Part shown: in pieces, positions 27,132-36,500 of the stretch
Position numbering within the stretch: the first letter of the stretch is position 1
Layout: each line of letters starts with the position of its first letter
Assembly (NCBI RefSeq): GCF_030817275.1
Contig: NZ_JAUSZD010000002.1
Span: 5,146,001-5,210,000, forward strand
Reading direction: 5' to 3'
From: Paenibacillus sp. V4I7
GTDB taxonomy: Bacteria; Bacillota; Bacilli; Paenibacillales; NBRC-103111
Length of the DNA stretch: 64,000 nucleotides
Position numbers and translations under genes: made by a program
Notes under the pieces: model-generated
Told to the model about the DNA's origin: nothing
What the model saw: only the letters and a program-made list of their open reading frames with translations
Database searches by the model: none

Positions 27132-28427
27132 CTATGCCTCCTTTATCAAGTCCCTTTGTTCAGCCCATTTCCAGACAAATTCCCCGAACAAGCTATTCGC
27201 CCACGCAAACCAACTTCGTGTATATTGCTCTGGATGATCCGGATGGAAGCTTTCATGCATAAATCCTGTTTCTGCATGAGTATGAAGCAGCATTTGAATA
27301 ATGGCATCCTGCTCCTTAAGATCCCTCGATGTAAGCCCTTGCATAATTAAGCCGATATGCCAAACATACCCCTGTGGTGTATGAGGACTGCCGATTCCTT
27401 TCGCATACATGCCTTCATAATAATAGGGATTCTCTTTACTCAGAACAAAGGCGCGAGTATTTTGATAAATGGAATCATCCTTCGAACGATAACCCAAGTA
27501 AGGAATGGATAGTAAGCTTGGGACATTAGCATCATCCATTAAATTGTAATTTCCAAAACCGTCTGTTTCATAAGCGTAGATGGGGCCATGCTTGGGATGT
27601 TGATACACACCATATGTTTGAATACCGAACTCAATTTCTGCCCTAAGATCTTTAGCAGTGGCAGCAAGGCTATGATCCTGATACGCATTTTCTGCAAACT
27701 CAATAATGTGACCCAGAATGACTACTGCAAACATATTGGCTGGAATTAAGAAACCGAACTTGCAAGCGTCATCACTTGGCCTAAAACCCGACCATACCAT
27801 GCCCGTATAATTCGTTCGAGTCCCCTTACCTTTAAAGGGAATCGTATCCGAAGGCAACACACAATGTTCTTCGCTTCGTTCAAATGAATAGGAAGAATGC
27901 TGATCATGGCGCTGTTCAGTTCGCATCGTTTCTACAATGACACGCAGTGCCTGATGCAGAGAATCGTTAAAGAGCTCTGTGTCTTGCGCAGCATCCCAAT
28001 AATCCTTACAAAGCTGGACTGGGTAGCATAGAGAATCCAATTCAAACTTTCTCTCCCAAATAAAGGGGGCCATTTCCGTCAAGTCCGATTGATGTCCAGA
28101 ACCATCGCCCTCTTTATTGAAGGCGTTTGCATATGGATCTGTTAAAATGTTAATGGCTTGCCGATGGACCAATCCACGAATGAGACGCTTTAAATCTTTA
28201 TCGCCTGCACATGCAGAAATGTAGGGCCTTACCTGTGCAGACGAATCTCTGAGCCACATAGCTGGAATATCACCCGTTATGATAAATGTTGTTTCATCTG
28301 CCAAAAGCTCAACCGTTGTTTCCAGCGTGTTTGGATAACATTGTTTGAACATATGGACTAATTTAGGTGATGTCGATAAAAACTTCTCCTCAATCCTGTG
28401 AATTCTGTTTTGTATAGAAGGATACAT
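27132..28427 (-). CDS. GH125 exo-alpha-1,6-mannosidase
   Basis: The protein of about 431 residues matches glycoside hydrolase family 125 (formerly DUF1237), inverting exo-alpha-1,6-mannosidases of about this length. The family hallmark 'GDIPAMWLRDSSAQVRPY' lies near residue 60, and 'GFRPSDDACKFGFLIPANMFA' and 'MDDANVPSLLSIPYLGY' mark the rest of the barrel. No signal peptide is present, so it acts on imported oligosaccharides. The ATG at 28427 has GAGAGTG upstream; an in-frame codon 57 bases further up lacks a site. It is the first gene of the operon with the importer and GH76, expressed from a strong promoter at 28487-28516. Confidence 0.93.
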   Translation of the reverse strand: MYPSIQNRIHRIEEKFLSTSPKLVHMFKQCYPNTLETTVELLADETTFIITGDIPAMWLRDSSAQVRPYISACAGDKDLKRLIRGLVHRQAINILTDPYANAFNKEGDGSGHQSDLTEMAPFIWERKFELDSLCYPVQLCKDYWDAAQDTELFNDSLHQALRVIVETMRTEQRHDQHSSYSFERSEEHCVLPSDTIPFKGKGTRTNYTGMVWSGFRPSDDACKFGFLIPANMFAVVILGHIIEFAENAYQDHSLAATAKDLRAEIEFGIQTYGVYQHPKHGPIYAYETDGFGNYNLMDDANVPSLLSIPYLGYRSKDDSIYQNTRAFVLSKENPYYYEGMYAKGIGSPHTPQGYVWHIGLIMQGLTSRDLKEQDAIIQMLLHTHAETGFMHESFHPDHPEQYTRSWFAWANSLFGEFVWKWAEQRDLIKEA

Positions 28428-28486
28428 GTTATCACTCTCTTCGTTGTTAGTCGTTATATATATTGATATATACAGGTTATGCAATT

Positions 28487-28516
28487 AGTATATTGTTGTA
28501 TGTTATATTATGTCAA
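28487..28516 (-). promoter_or_regulatory. Promoter of the mannan operon
   Basis: On the minus strand TTGACA (28511-28516) and TATACT (28487-28492) are 18 bases apart, close to the SigA consensus, about 60 bases before the GH125 start. Around it lie AT-rich partial palindromes (for example TATATA/TATATA near 28456-28471) where the divergent repressor-type regulator may bind. Confidence 0.75.
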
Positions 28517-28575
28517 TATAATTTTATTTAGTTAATTTCGGTCTTTAATATAACAGCATGAATACTATGTTTATA

Positions 28576-28604
28576 TTGTAATCTCAAAAAATAAACAGTA
28601 TATT
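28576..28604 (+). promoter_or_regulatory. Candidate promoter of the regulator gene
   Basis: TTGTAA (28576-28581) and TATATT (28599-28604) are 17 bases apart, 35 bases before the regulator start. The GTATATTAGGTATATC around the -10 box is partly repeated, suggesting autoregulation. Confidence 0.45.
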
Positions 28605-28638
28605 AGGTATATCATTAAATGAATGAAGGATGATTAAT

Positions 28639-29766
28639 ATGGCAATCCCACTCTACGAAAAGATTTACCAACATATATTGAACGAAATAAAAAGTGGCGT
28701 TCTAAAAGAAGGGGATCGTATCCCTACAGAGCTAGAACTAGCAGATCAATTCCATGTCAGCCGAATTACAACAAAAAAATCCTTGGAAATTTTAGCACAA
28801 GCCGGTTTAATTGAGCGTCATCGCGGCAGAGGCTCTTATGTAAGCAGTCATTTACCAGAGCTACATTCCTTAGCCTTGACAGAAGAAATGGTCGATTTGG
28901 AAACGCCTACTTCTGACGACTGGCGCTTAATTGGGGTCATTTTACCGGATTTCTCAGAATCCTATGGAGCAAAACTGCTGCGCGCTATTGAACATCAATG
29001 CACCAAGCTTCGTATTCGGATGATTTTAAAACTAACCAATGATCTAAGGGAAGAAGAGGAAATTGCGATTCGTTCACTTGTAAAAATGGGGATTGATGGA
29101 TTAATTGTTTATCCCATTCATGGAGAGCATTACAATGAAGAGCTTTTAAAGCTTGTCTTAAATGAATTCCCGCTTGTCCTACTCGATCGCTATTTAAAAG
29201 GAATTAATGCTTGTTCGGTATGCATAAACAATAAAAAAGCAGCGCAAGAACTTACAGATTATTTACTAGATAAACAACATAAACATATTGCCTTTGTTTC
29301 TACTCCTCCTGAAAACACATCTACAATTGAAGAAAGAGTTCATGGGTATACGGATGCATTACTGCACCGAGGGATTGGTATAGATCAGCAATATTTTATT
29401 ACAAATTTAAGTGCTACGCTTCCAAATCAATTGAACAAGGACTCCAACATTTTGGAAGACCGTGAAATCATATCTCAATTCATAATGAGAAATCCGCAAA
29501 TCACAGCGTTCGTGGTAGGTGAATATTTATTAGCTATCCTTTTACGACAGGTATTAAATAAACTAGAATTACACACGAACTACGAAATTGTTTGTTTCGA
29601 CTCTCCGGACGATCTATTTGAAGAACCCGTGTTCAGCTACATTCGACAAAACGAAGTAGAGATGGGAATAAATGCAGTAAATTTGATGCAAATGCAGTTG
29701 GATGGAACCACCGTTCCAACGCAAACATTAGTAGCTCATTCATTTGTAAAGAGAATGGATAGATAA
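28639..29766 (+). CDS. GntR/LacI-type regulator (AraR-like architecture)
   Basis: The protein of about 375 residues joins an N-terminal GntR winged helix (about 1-70, 'IPTELELADQFHVSRITTKKS' with recognition helix) to a LacI-type periplasmic-binding-like sensor domain (about 95-370). This is the layout of AraR of Bacillus subtilis, which represses sugar genes until the sugar binds. It starts at the ATG at 28639 after GAAGGATG. It is divergent from the mannan operon with only about 210 bases between, so it is most likely the operon's repressor, with a manno-oligosaccharide or mannose as effector by inference. Confidence 0.9.
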   Translation: MAIPLYEKIYQHILNEIKSGVLKEGDRIPTELELADQFHVSRITTKKSLEILAQAGLIERHRGRGSYVSSHLPELHSLALTEEMVDLETPTSDDWRLIGVILPDFSESYGAKLLRAIEHQCTKLRIRMILKLTNDLREEEEIAIRSLVKMGIDGLIVYPIHGEHYNEELLKLVLNEFPLVLLDRYLKGINACSVCINNKKAAQELTDYLLDKQHKHIAFVSTPPENTSTIEERVHGYTDALLHRGIGIDQQYFITNLSATLPNQLNKDSNILEDREIISQFIMRNPQITAFVVGEYLLAILLRQVLNKLELHTNYEIVCFDSPDDLFEEPVFSYIRQNEVEMGINAVNLMQMQLDGTTVPTQTLVAHSFVKRMDR

Positions 29767-29774
29767 TATAGAGA

Positions 29775-29813
29775 GCAGTCGCCTCAAGCTATGAAACCGC
29801 ATAAGGCGACTGC
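29775..29813. terminator. Bidirectional terminator between regulator and GH97 gene
   Basis: A perfect ten-base stem (GCAGTCGCCT at 29775-29784, AGGCGACTGC at 29804-29813) lies between the two converging genes and is followed by a T-rich run on the plus strand. Confidence 0.85.
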
Positions 29814-29823
29814 CCATTTTTAT

Positions 29824-32800
29824 TTATTTCAGCAAAGATGGAACCGCCAAGCTAACAGAAGCGTTCATTTCACGGTTAAGCTGGTCCAGAACAAATACTT
29901 TAACTGTATAGGATAAATGCGCAGCATCTTCGATATCAAAAAAAGCTGCGAACTCTTTAGCTGTAGATATAGGATCTGTTTCCATAGCGAAGATGCTTCC
30001 CGGCGTTGTGTCTTTCATTAACTGGAACACGACCACTTGCTTGCCTTGTCGTGGTTCCGCTCCCGGAGTGGCCGCTACTTCCACCTTGGCTCCAATACCC
30101 TCACTACGATCCAGTACGCCGTCCGAAATAATGGTATAAGGCTCAATATTAGGTCCTGTATTCACGAATCCCGCATGAATCCAATCGCCGTGGTCAAAGT
30201 TCTTGTCGCCAGCGTCATTTAGGGATAACCTGATCTGCTTTGCGCCATCAGGCAGCGGTACGTCAAAGTTCCACACCATACCTTTGCCGACAAGCGGCGA
30301 GAATGCGAGCAACTTGTCATCCGCATAAACCTTGAAGAACATGCTGGCATAGCCACCGTTTTCATTAACTTCATCATCTGCGCCCGCTACTGCGACGAAC
30401 CGTTTCGCCCCCGTTGGGATATGATAAACAATTTCTGAGTTGGCATGTGTGCCCACTCCGCGGTCGTACGGTTTGCCTGCAGCTGTCAGCGTATTCCCAT
30501 CGATGGATTTATTCTTTTTGGGTACGTTTGCCCACCCTGATGTCGCGCTCACCCAGTCCATTTGATCCAAATAAACGTCCGGCAGGGGTGGTACAGGACC
30601 ATTATGTTCAAAAGTATGCAGCGTTTTGGATACGGTATTCGAATCTGCATATCCTTGAACAAACAGCTTCGCTTTTACGGTTGCGCTGCTCACCGGCAGC
30701 GTAAACGGCCCCGTATACAGCAGTGAATCTCTGGACGGTTCGCTGCCGTCAATGGAATAGCGTATTTCGTAGCTGCTTCCTTCAGCATTCGTCAGCATGG
30801 TCACTTTACCGCCTATATCCATCCAGCTGCGTTTGCCATCATAGACAATCTGCAAGTACGGCGAAGTCTTGTAAAAGCGAGCGGAAACCGTGCTTCCTGC
30901 TCCATCTCCGCTAAGGATCTTTGCGCGAACGACGGATGATGAGGTTAGCTCAATGTAATTCTCATATTTAGGCGAGCTTGCCGTTGGTTCGGATCCGTCA
31001 AGCGTATAGTGTATTTCACTCGAAGCGTTCACGGGCTTGAGGTACACTTTTCGCTTATCCAGAAATCCACCTCCAAATGGCTCCATATCGAGTTTCGTAA
31101 GCTTAGCCACATAGCCTCCGCTACCACGCATTTGCATGTTCAGTATACTGCTGGAGGTTAACACCTTTTTCTCAATCGTATATCCGTCTTGTTTAGTCCT
31201 ATCATCCGCAAATATTTGCGCATTATAATTACCGCTTCCTAAAAACGATAGAGCCACATCTGTCGAGCGCTCCTGCAAACCGTTCATGACGGTTACATAC
31301 CAAGTAGTACCGGAACGTCTAGCCATTGCCGATAATTCACCGATCTCACTTCCAGAGAGTACGATTGTCTCATCCCAGACGGTAGGAATGCTCTTAATGA
31401 ACTCCGAGGCCGGGTTCAATAACATATTCTCCGGATGTTCGCCAAATGAAAGACTTGGCGACGTAAAGCTGAGTGCCGAGGCAATCTGATGGCTCCAGGA
31501 GCTTTTCCCCATACGATTGCTTAGTGACATCGGCGTATAATCGCCATGACCGGCCAAATAACGAGTAAAAGGCAAGGTTGTGTTATGGTCAGCCGGAGGC
31601 GCGCCTTGCTCCAACCCGTGAATGCCTTCCCGCGTTATCTCGTTCGGATATGTCCGAGACAAGCCAGTCGGTTTATTGGCGCCATGAAAGTTGACCATCA
31701 ATTGATATTTGGCCGCATCCTCCAGCGTATCCCGGTAGAAGTTGATCTTAAACAGTTCTTCCCCGTCGATAAAATCAAGCTTCACGCCGACAACGCCAGC
31801 TGCTCGCGCCTTCTCGAAAAAGGCCAATCGGTCAGCGCGATTGAATATTCCTTTCACTCCCGAACGGTCTGAGGCCGATTTCCACAACCAACTCTCTACA
31901 TGTTTGAATTTACCATAATCGACTACCTCTTTGACAGCGGCCCAGTAAGCATCCGGCGCAGCAGCCCAATCGGTCCATCCCTCATCGATCAAATTGTAAG
32001 GAATGCCGAGTTCAGAAGCATAGTCGATATAAAGCTTCATATTCAGAAGCGAAACATCACCGTCCACAACCCAAGACCATGTCGATGCTCCTGGTTTAAT
32101 CCAGTCCATGTTGTTATCATAAATGGCTGCTCTCGGGGGATTAACGTTTGGAATGATGTCGCTGTTCACTAAGCCGTTCAAATCACTAGCAACGGAAACA
32201 ATTCTCCAAGGCGTTGACACAGAACCGGATAAAGTCCAGCTCCCCCCATTAAAGTAAGCCTTGAAGGTGCTGTTTCCTTCGGCCACGAGGGCCATTCCCA
32301 CATAATTGACCAAAGCTCCTTCCGTTATCGCCGCATAGCCGCCATTATCAGGCAGCTTTATCGTCATCGGAGGACCGATTTTCGTGCCGAGAGGGACCAA
32401 TTGGGCGCTTTGTTTCGTAAATCGGCCTTCATAGGAAATCGTGTTCTGTTGGTACCAGACTGTGCTGTCAGCAGGGATTTTGAAACTGCTGCTTTCTCCG
32501 GAAATGACATAATCCGTAGGTCCTTGAGGAATTACATAACGGAAAGCGATACCGTCATCAAATAGCTTTACTTCCAGTGAATACTTCATACCGGTAATCG
32601 TGTTGACCATTGGAATTGTCGTCAGCGTATGATGATCGTGAGCTGTGGAATGCTGCCCGATCCATGGATATGAAACGGCATCAGGGGAACTTGTAACCAC
32701 TTCATCTTGATCCCAAACCGCGCGATCGCCGATGTCGATCCCTTCGATAATGACCCCGAGATACGATTTCTCGATAACTGTTTTTCCATTAAACCTCATA

Positions 32801-33558
32801 GAATACGTTAATCTGCCGTTCATGTGCTCTATGGTACTCGTTACTTTTCCTTGAGGACTAGAGATGTTCACAGGCTCTGAAGGCTTCCATTCGTCTGAAC
32901 CGTCACTCAGTATGAATTTGGCATCCAACCAGTCTGTATGATCGCAGGTAGGATCGCTCAGATTGTCTGTAATCAATGTCAGCGTCTTCGCTCCAGCAGG
33001 AATGCTAATATTGAACATATACGTTTCGTTAAATTTCAAATCTGGTGAACTCGCAATGACGACATCGTCAGCCTTGACGTAAAATTTCGCTTTAGCCTTC
33101 ACAAACTCCGGGTTGGACTTCACCTCATCATCGATACCTGCTAAAGCTGTAAAACGCTTGTACCCAGGATCGAGATTATATACGATTTTGGAGCTTGCAT
33201 GTGTGCCGATCCCCTTGCTGTATACTTTGCCGGCAGAGGTTAGCGGATTGCCATCCAATGATCGATCCCGCTTGGTTGGACTCCAGTAAGACTCGGAGCT
33301 TACCCAGTCCAGATCAGACACATAAACCGACTGAGATACGCTCAATTGCGCTTGTGCTGCACCATTGTAAACAGCAGAATTGGTATCTAGCAGCGTCTCG
33401 TTGTAGGTCGCTTCGGTCACCGAAGCTACGCTCGAAGTTTGTACAGGTTCAGCAGCAGTGGCTTCTTTGGAGAATCCTACTGCAAAGTTGGTGGTCAGCA
33501 AACAAATCATTAACAACAAACTTACGATGACGTGCAGAATATGACGTCTTCTTTTCAA
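29824..33558 (-). CDS. Secreted GH97 glycoside hydrolase with two NPCBM domains
   Basis: The 1244-residue protein has a signal peptide, an NPCBM domain (about residues 75-220) and a GH97 barrel (about 225-820). Two chitobiase-type C-terminal repeats ('YTLDGSEPT' and 'YSIDGSEPS', about 825-970) and a second NPCBM (about 994-1135) follow. In GH97 the retaining branch uses an Asp nucleophile, as in Bacteroides alpha-galactosidase. The Asp in 'VKLDFIDG' near 592 fits that branch, so alpha-galactosidase is more likely than glucoamylase-like activity. The TTG at 33558 is preceded by GAGGAG and lies two bases past the stop of the GH28-like gene, so both form an operon. The NPCBM pair points to binding of galactose-containing polymers such as pectin side chains. 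Confidence 0.87.
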   Translation of the reverse strand: MKRRRHILHVIVSLLLMICLLTTNFAVGFSKEATAAEPVQTSSVASVTEATYNETLLDTNSAVYNGAAQAQLSVSQSVYVSDLDWVSSESYWSPTKRDRSLDGNPLTSAGKVYSKGIGTHASSKIVYNLDPGYKRFTALAGIDDEVKSNPEFVKAKAKFYVKADDVVIASSPDLKFNETYMFNISIPAGAKTLTLITDNLSDPTCDHTDWLDAKFILSDGSDEWKPSEPVNISSPQGKVTSTIEHMNGRLTYSMRFNGKTVIEKSYLGVIIEGIDIGDRAVWDQDEVVTSSPDAVSYPWIGQHSTAHDHHTLTTIPMVNTITGMKYSLEVKLFDDGIAFRYVIPQGPTDYVISGESSSFKIPADSTVWYQQNTISYEGRFTKQSAQLVPLGTKIGPPMTIKLPDNGGYAAITEGALVNYVGMALVAEGNSTFKAYFNGGSWTLSGSVSTPWRIVSVASDLNGLVNSDIIPNVNPPRAAIYDNNMDWIKPGASTWSWVVDGDVSLLNMKLYIDYASELGIPYNLIDEGWTDWAAAPDAYWAAVKEVVDYGKFKHVESWLWKSASDRSGVKGIFNRADRLAFFEKARAAGVVGVKLDFIDGEELFKINFYRDTLEDAAKYQLMVNFHGANKPTGLSRTYPNEITREGIHGLEQGAPPADHNTTLPFTRYLAGHGDYTPMSLSNRMGKSSWSHQIASALSFTSPSLSFGEHPENMLLNPASEFIKSIPTVWDETIVLSGSEIGELSAMARRSGTTWYVTVMNGLQERSTDVALSFLGSGNYNAQIFADDRTKQDGYTIEKKVLTSSSILNMQMRGSGGYVAKLTKLDMEPFGGGFLDKRKVYLKPVNASSEIHYTLDGSEPTASSPKYENYIELTSSSVVRAKILSGDGAGSTVSARFYKTSPYLQIVYDGKRSWMDIGGKVTMLTNAEGSSYEIRYSIDGSEPSRDSLLYTGPFTLPVSSATVKAKLFVQGYADSNTVSKTLHTFEHNGPVPPLPDVYLDQMDWVSATSGWANVPKKNKSIDGNTLTAAGKPYDRGVGTHANSEIVYHIPTGAKRFVAVAGADDEVNENGGYASMFFKVYADDKLLAFSPLVGKGMVWNFDVPLPDGAKQIRLSLNDAGDKNFDHGDWIHAGFVNTGPNIEPYTIISDGVLDRSEGIGAKVEVAATPGAEPRQGKQVVVFQLMKDTTPGSIFAMETDPISTAKEFAAFFDIEDAAHLSYTVKVFVLDQLNREMNASVSLAVPSLLK

Positions 33559-33560
33559 TT

Positions 33561-36500
33561 TTACTCCTCCTCGAATGCAAGATTATAGATAGCCTGCGCA
33601 TTTTGCGCACGGGTTGCTTGAGACTGAGGATCAAACCTATCATCCTTCACACCTTGCATCAGCTTAACCGTTAATGCTTTATTAACGGCTTCCACTGCCC
33701 ATTCAGAAACATCAGTTCCATCTTCAAAGGAATGTAAAGGTTTTTCTTTCAAGCTAATCTTTCCATGCTTAAACTCATAAGCCTTCACAAGCATAATCGC
33801 CATCTGTTCACGAGTAATCACTGTATGAGGAGCAAATTCAGTATCCGTGACTCCAGAAACGAGTCCAGCCCCATAAGCTGCTTGGACAGCACCTGCAAAC
33901 CAATCGTTATTACCAACGTCTTTAAATGGAGATGCGATTGCATTTCCGTTTGCATTTACAGACAATCCTAAAGCTCTAATCAGCATAGCTGTGAACTCTG
34001 CCCGCGTGGTCTTATCATCGGGAACAAACAAGCTATCCGTTTTTCCTGAAATGATATGTTTAGCTGATAATACTACTAGCGTACGCGCCACCCAATGGTT
34101 TTTGTCTACATCATCAAACGACTTTCTATATTCTATAACTGCATATTTGCTCAAATGTTTCAGCTTCACGGTAATCGATGCTGTGTCAGGGTTCATATTC
34201 CCGCCAACAAATTCCCATTGATTCATTTGCTCATTGTAGTAATAAACACCAAGCAGTAATGGATCCGTATTCTTCGTATCGAATGGCAAGGAGATTTCGA
34301 CACTTCCACGCAATTGTTCAACCTTGATCTCGCGATTATCCTTAGTTAGCAAGGACACTTTGATCTCATAGATTAGCCCTGAAACTTTTAATAGCGCTGT
34401 CCCCTGCTGAGCTTGACTGACATTGTCTACGACCGGTTCCACTTTGACTTGTACCATGGCCCCTTCCGTAGTTCCTGCTTTGGAAAGAAGATATTTCAAC
34501 TCCGTCTGATCAATGGTTACAGCAGCACCTCCAACATTCACTTGCAGTGCTCGCTCTTGAATGTCAAGCATGGATACAAGGGCTGATGTTTGCTTCTCAT
34601 CCAGCTGTACGAATGCCATACCATCTTTCATAACCGGAGTGACCGGTGTGACCGAAGGCAAGAGGTTGTTGCTATTGCCGCCATTATTCGATGACGTGTT
34701 ATCTCCCCCATCATCGCTGCGCGTAATGGTTACAAGAGAAGTCCCCACGATGCCTGATCCATCTTTTGCCGCAGCTTTTACAGTGACAATTCCTGCTTGA
34801 ATCGCCGTTAATGACCCTTGCTGATCAATCTGAGCTAGACCTGTTTCATTGTATACAGACCAAGTCACTGTTTCATTCGTTGCTTGAACAGGCAATACAG
34901 TTGCTATAAACTGCACTTGGCTGCCAACAGCCATCGTGTAATTGGTAGGATTCAGACTGATCTCTGTTACTAGAACTTCTGAGCCGCGATCTTCGATGAC
35001 CTCAAAACGCTTCACCGTCCGTACATCCCCGCTTCCGGCAACAATCGTATACGTACCGATCATAGCGTCATTCGGCAGGGTGAACGAGTCACTAAAATTC
35101 CCGCCTTTTAGCACATTGATATAGAGGATACTTTGGTCCGGTCTTAACACTTTAATTGTCAACGTGCTCAGCTCTGTACGTCCGGTTATGGTAACCGTAT
35201 CTCCAGCTTTCTTATCCGGAATATCTTGCAACTCTGGAGCCTCAATCGGCGGTTCGATAGGGTCAAGATAAGGTCTTATCACCTGCGCAAGCCGATTTGC
35301 AATCTTGACATGTCCGGCGCTGGAAGGATGCAGACTGTCGTTGAAATCGGATGACGGATATGTATCTACCCATCCAGTTGTATCTAAATAATGCAGCTGG
35401 GTATCGCCTGCAGCGATTCGGCTATTGACTGCGGCCAGCGTAGGCACAGCTTTGAAGTCACCAAAAGTGCGAAGTACAAACAGCTGAGCAGACGGGTATT
35501 TCGTCCTTATTTGCTGGAGAAATGCCGTATATGTGCTCTGAAAATTGTTATCGGATACATTGAACTTAGCATCATTAGTCCCTAAATTAATAACAATCGC
35601 ATCAGGCTGGTACGTGCTGAAATTCCAATCCGGTGAGTCCGGATAATCACCTGGCTGCAGCTTGAAATATTGCTCGCTCATCCCGAGTGAATTAGGCACA
35701 TAGCAAGCTACACCTGTCTCCAGGCAAATCCCGGTGTAGGCAATCTGAGTATGATCGGCACCCAGCTGCTCTCCCGCCAACCATGCGTAGGAACCGATCG
35801 ATACTTCAGGCGTCGTGTAGCCTACGGTAATGGAATCGCCTATGAACTCAATCAAATGATCCCTCGGAGCCGCTTGCACGGTAGTCGCTCCGCTATCAAG
35901 AAGCAGTCCTTGAAAGGATAGGACATCCAGAATATCCTTGGAAACTACGGTTAGTGTATGTGTTCTCGCAGGAAGTGGCGTCGGTGTTAAATGGATGGTT
36001 CCAGTCGCATTTTTATACAAAACGTAAGGAGCATCATCGAGCTTGGCATACAGATTCGCTGAAGCACCCAATTTGATCTGGACATTCGTCCCCGTAAAGC
36101 TTACCCGAAGGGATGCGCCCGGCCAGTAGCTTTTGTAGGTTGCTGAAGCGCTACGATCCCACCTGCCCATATAGTGGATGTTAGCATCCTCTGGCGCAAC
36201 AAAATCCATTATAGGCGCTACCTGTGGAGTAGCACTGACTTCATTGGACGCAGCGCTCTCTCCTCCAGGATAGACCGCCTTAATCACGAAGAAATAGGTA
36301 GTTCCATTGATCAGCCCTTCTGCTTTATAACCGTTAGTTGAGCTGTTCACAGTCGCTAGAGCCGCTCCGTAGGAACCTGCAGTATCACGGCTAAATATTT
36401 GATAGCTTGTCGCCCCTTCTACGGCGCCCCAGCTCAAGCTCACTTGCCCATCCCCAGCCATAGCGGCATGCAATCCAGGCGTTCCGATTCCTGTTACAGT

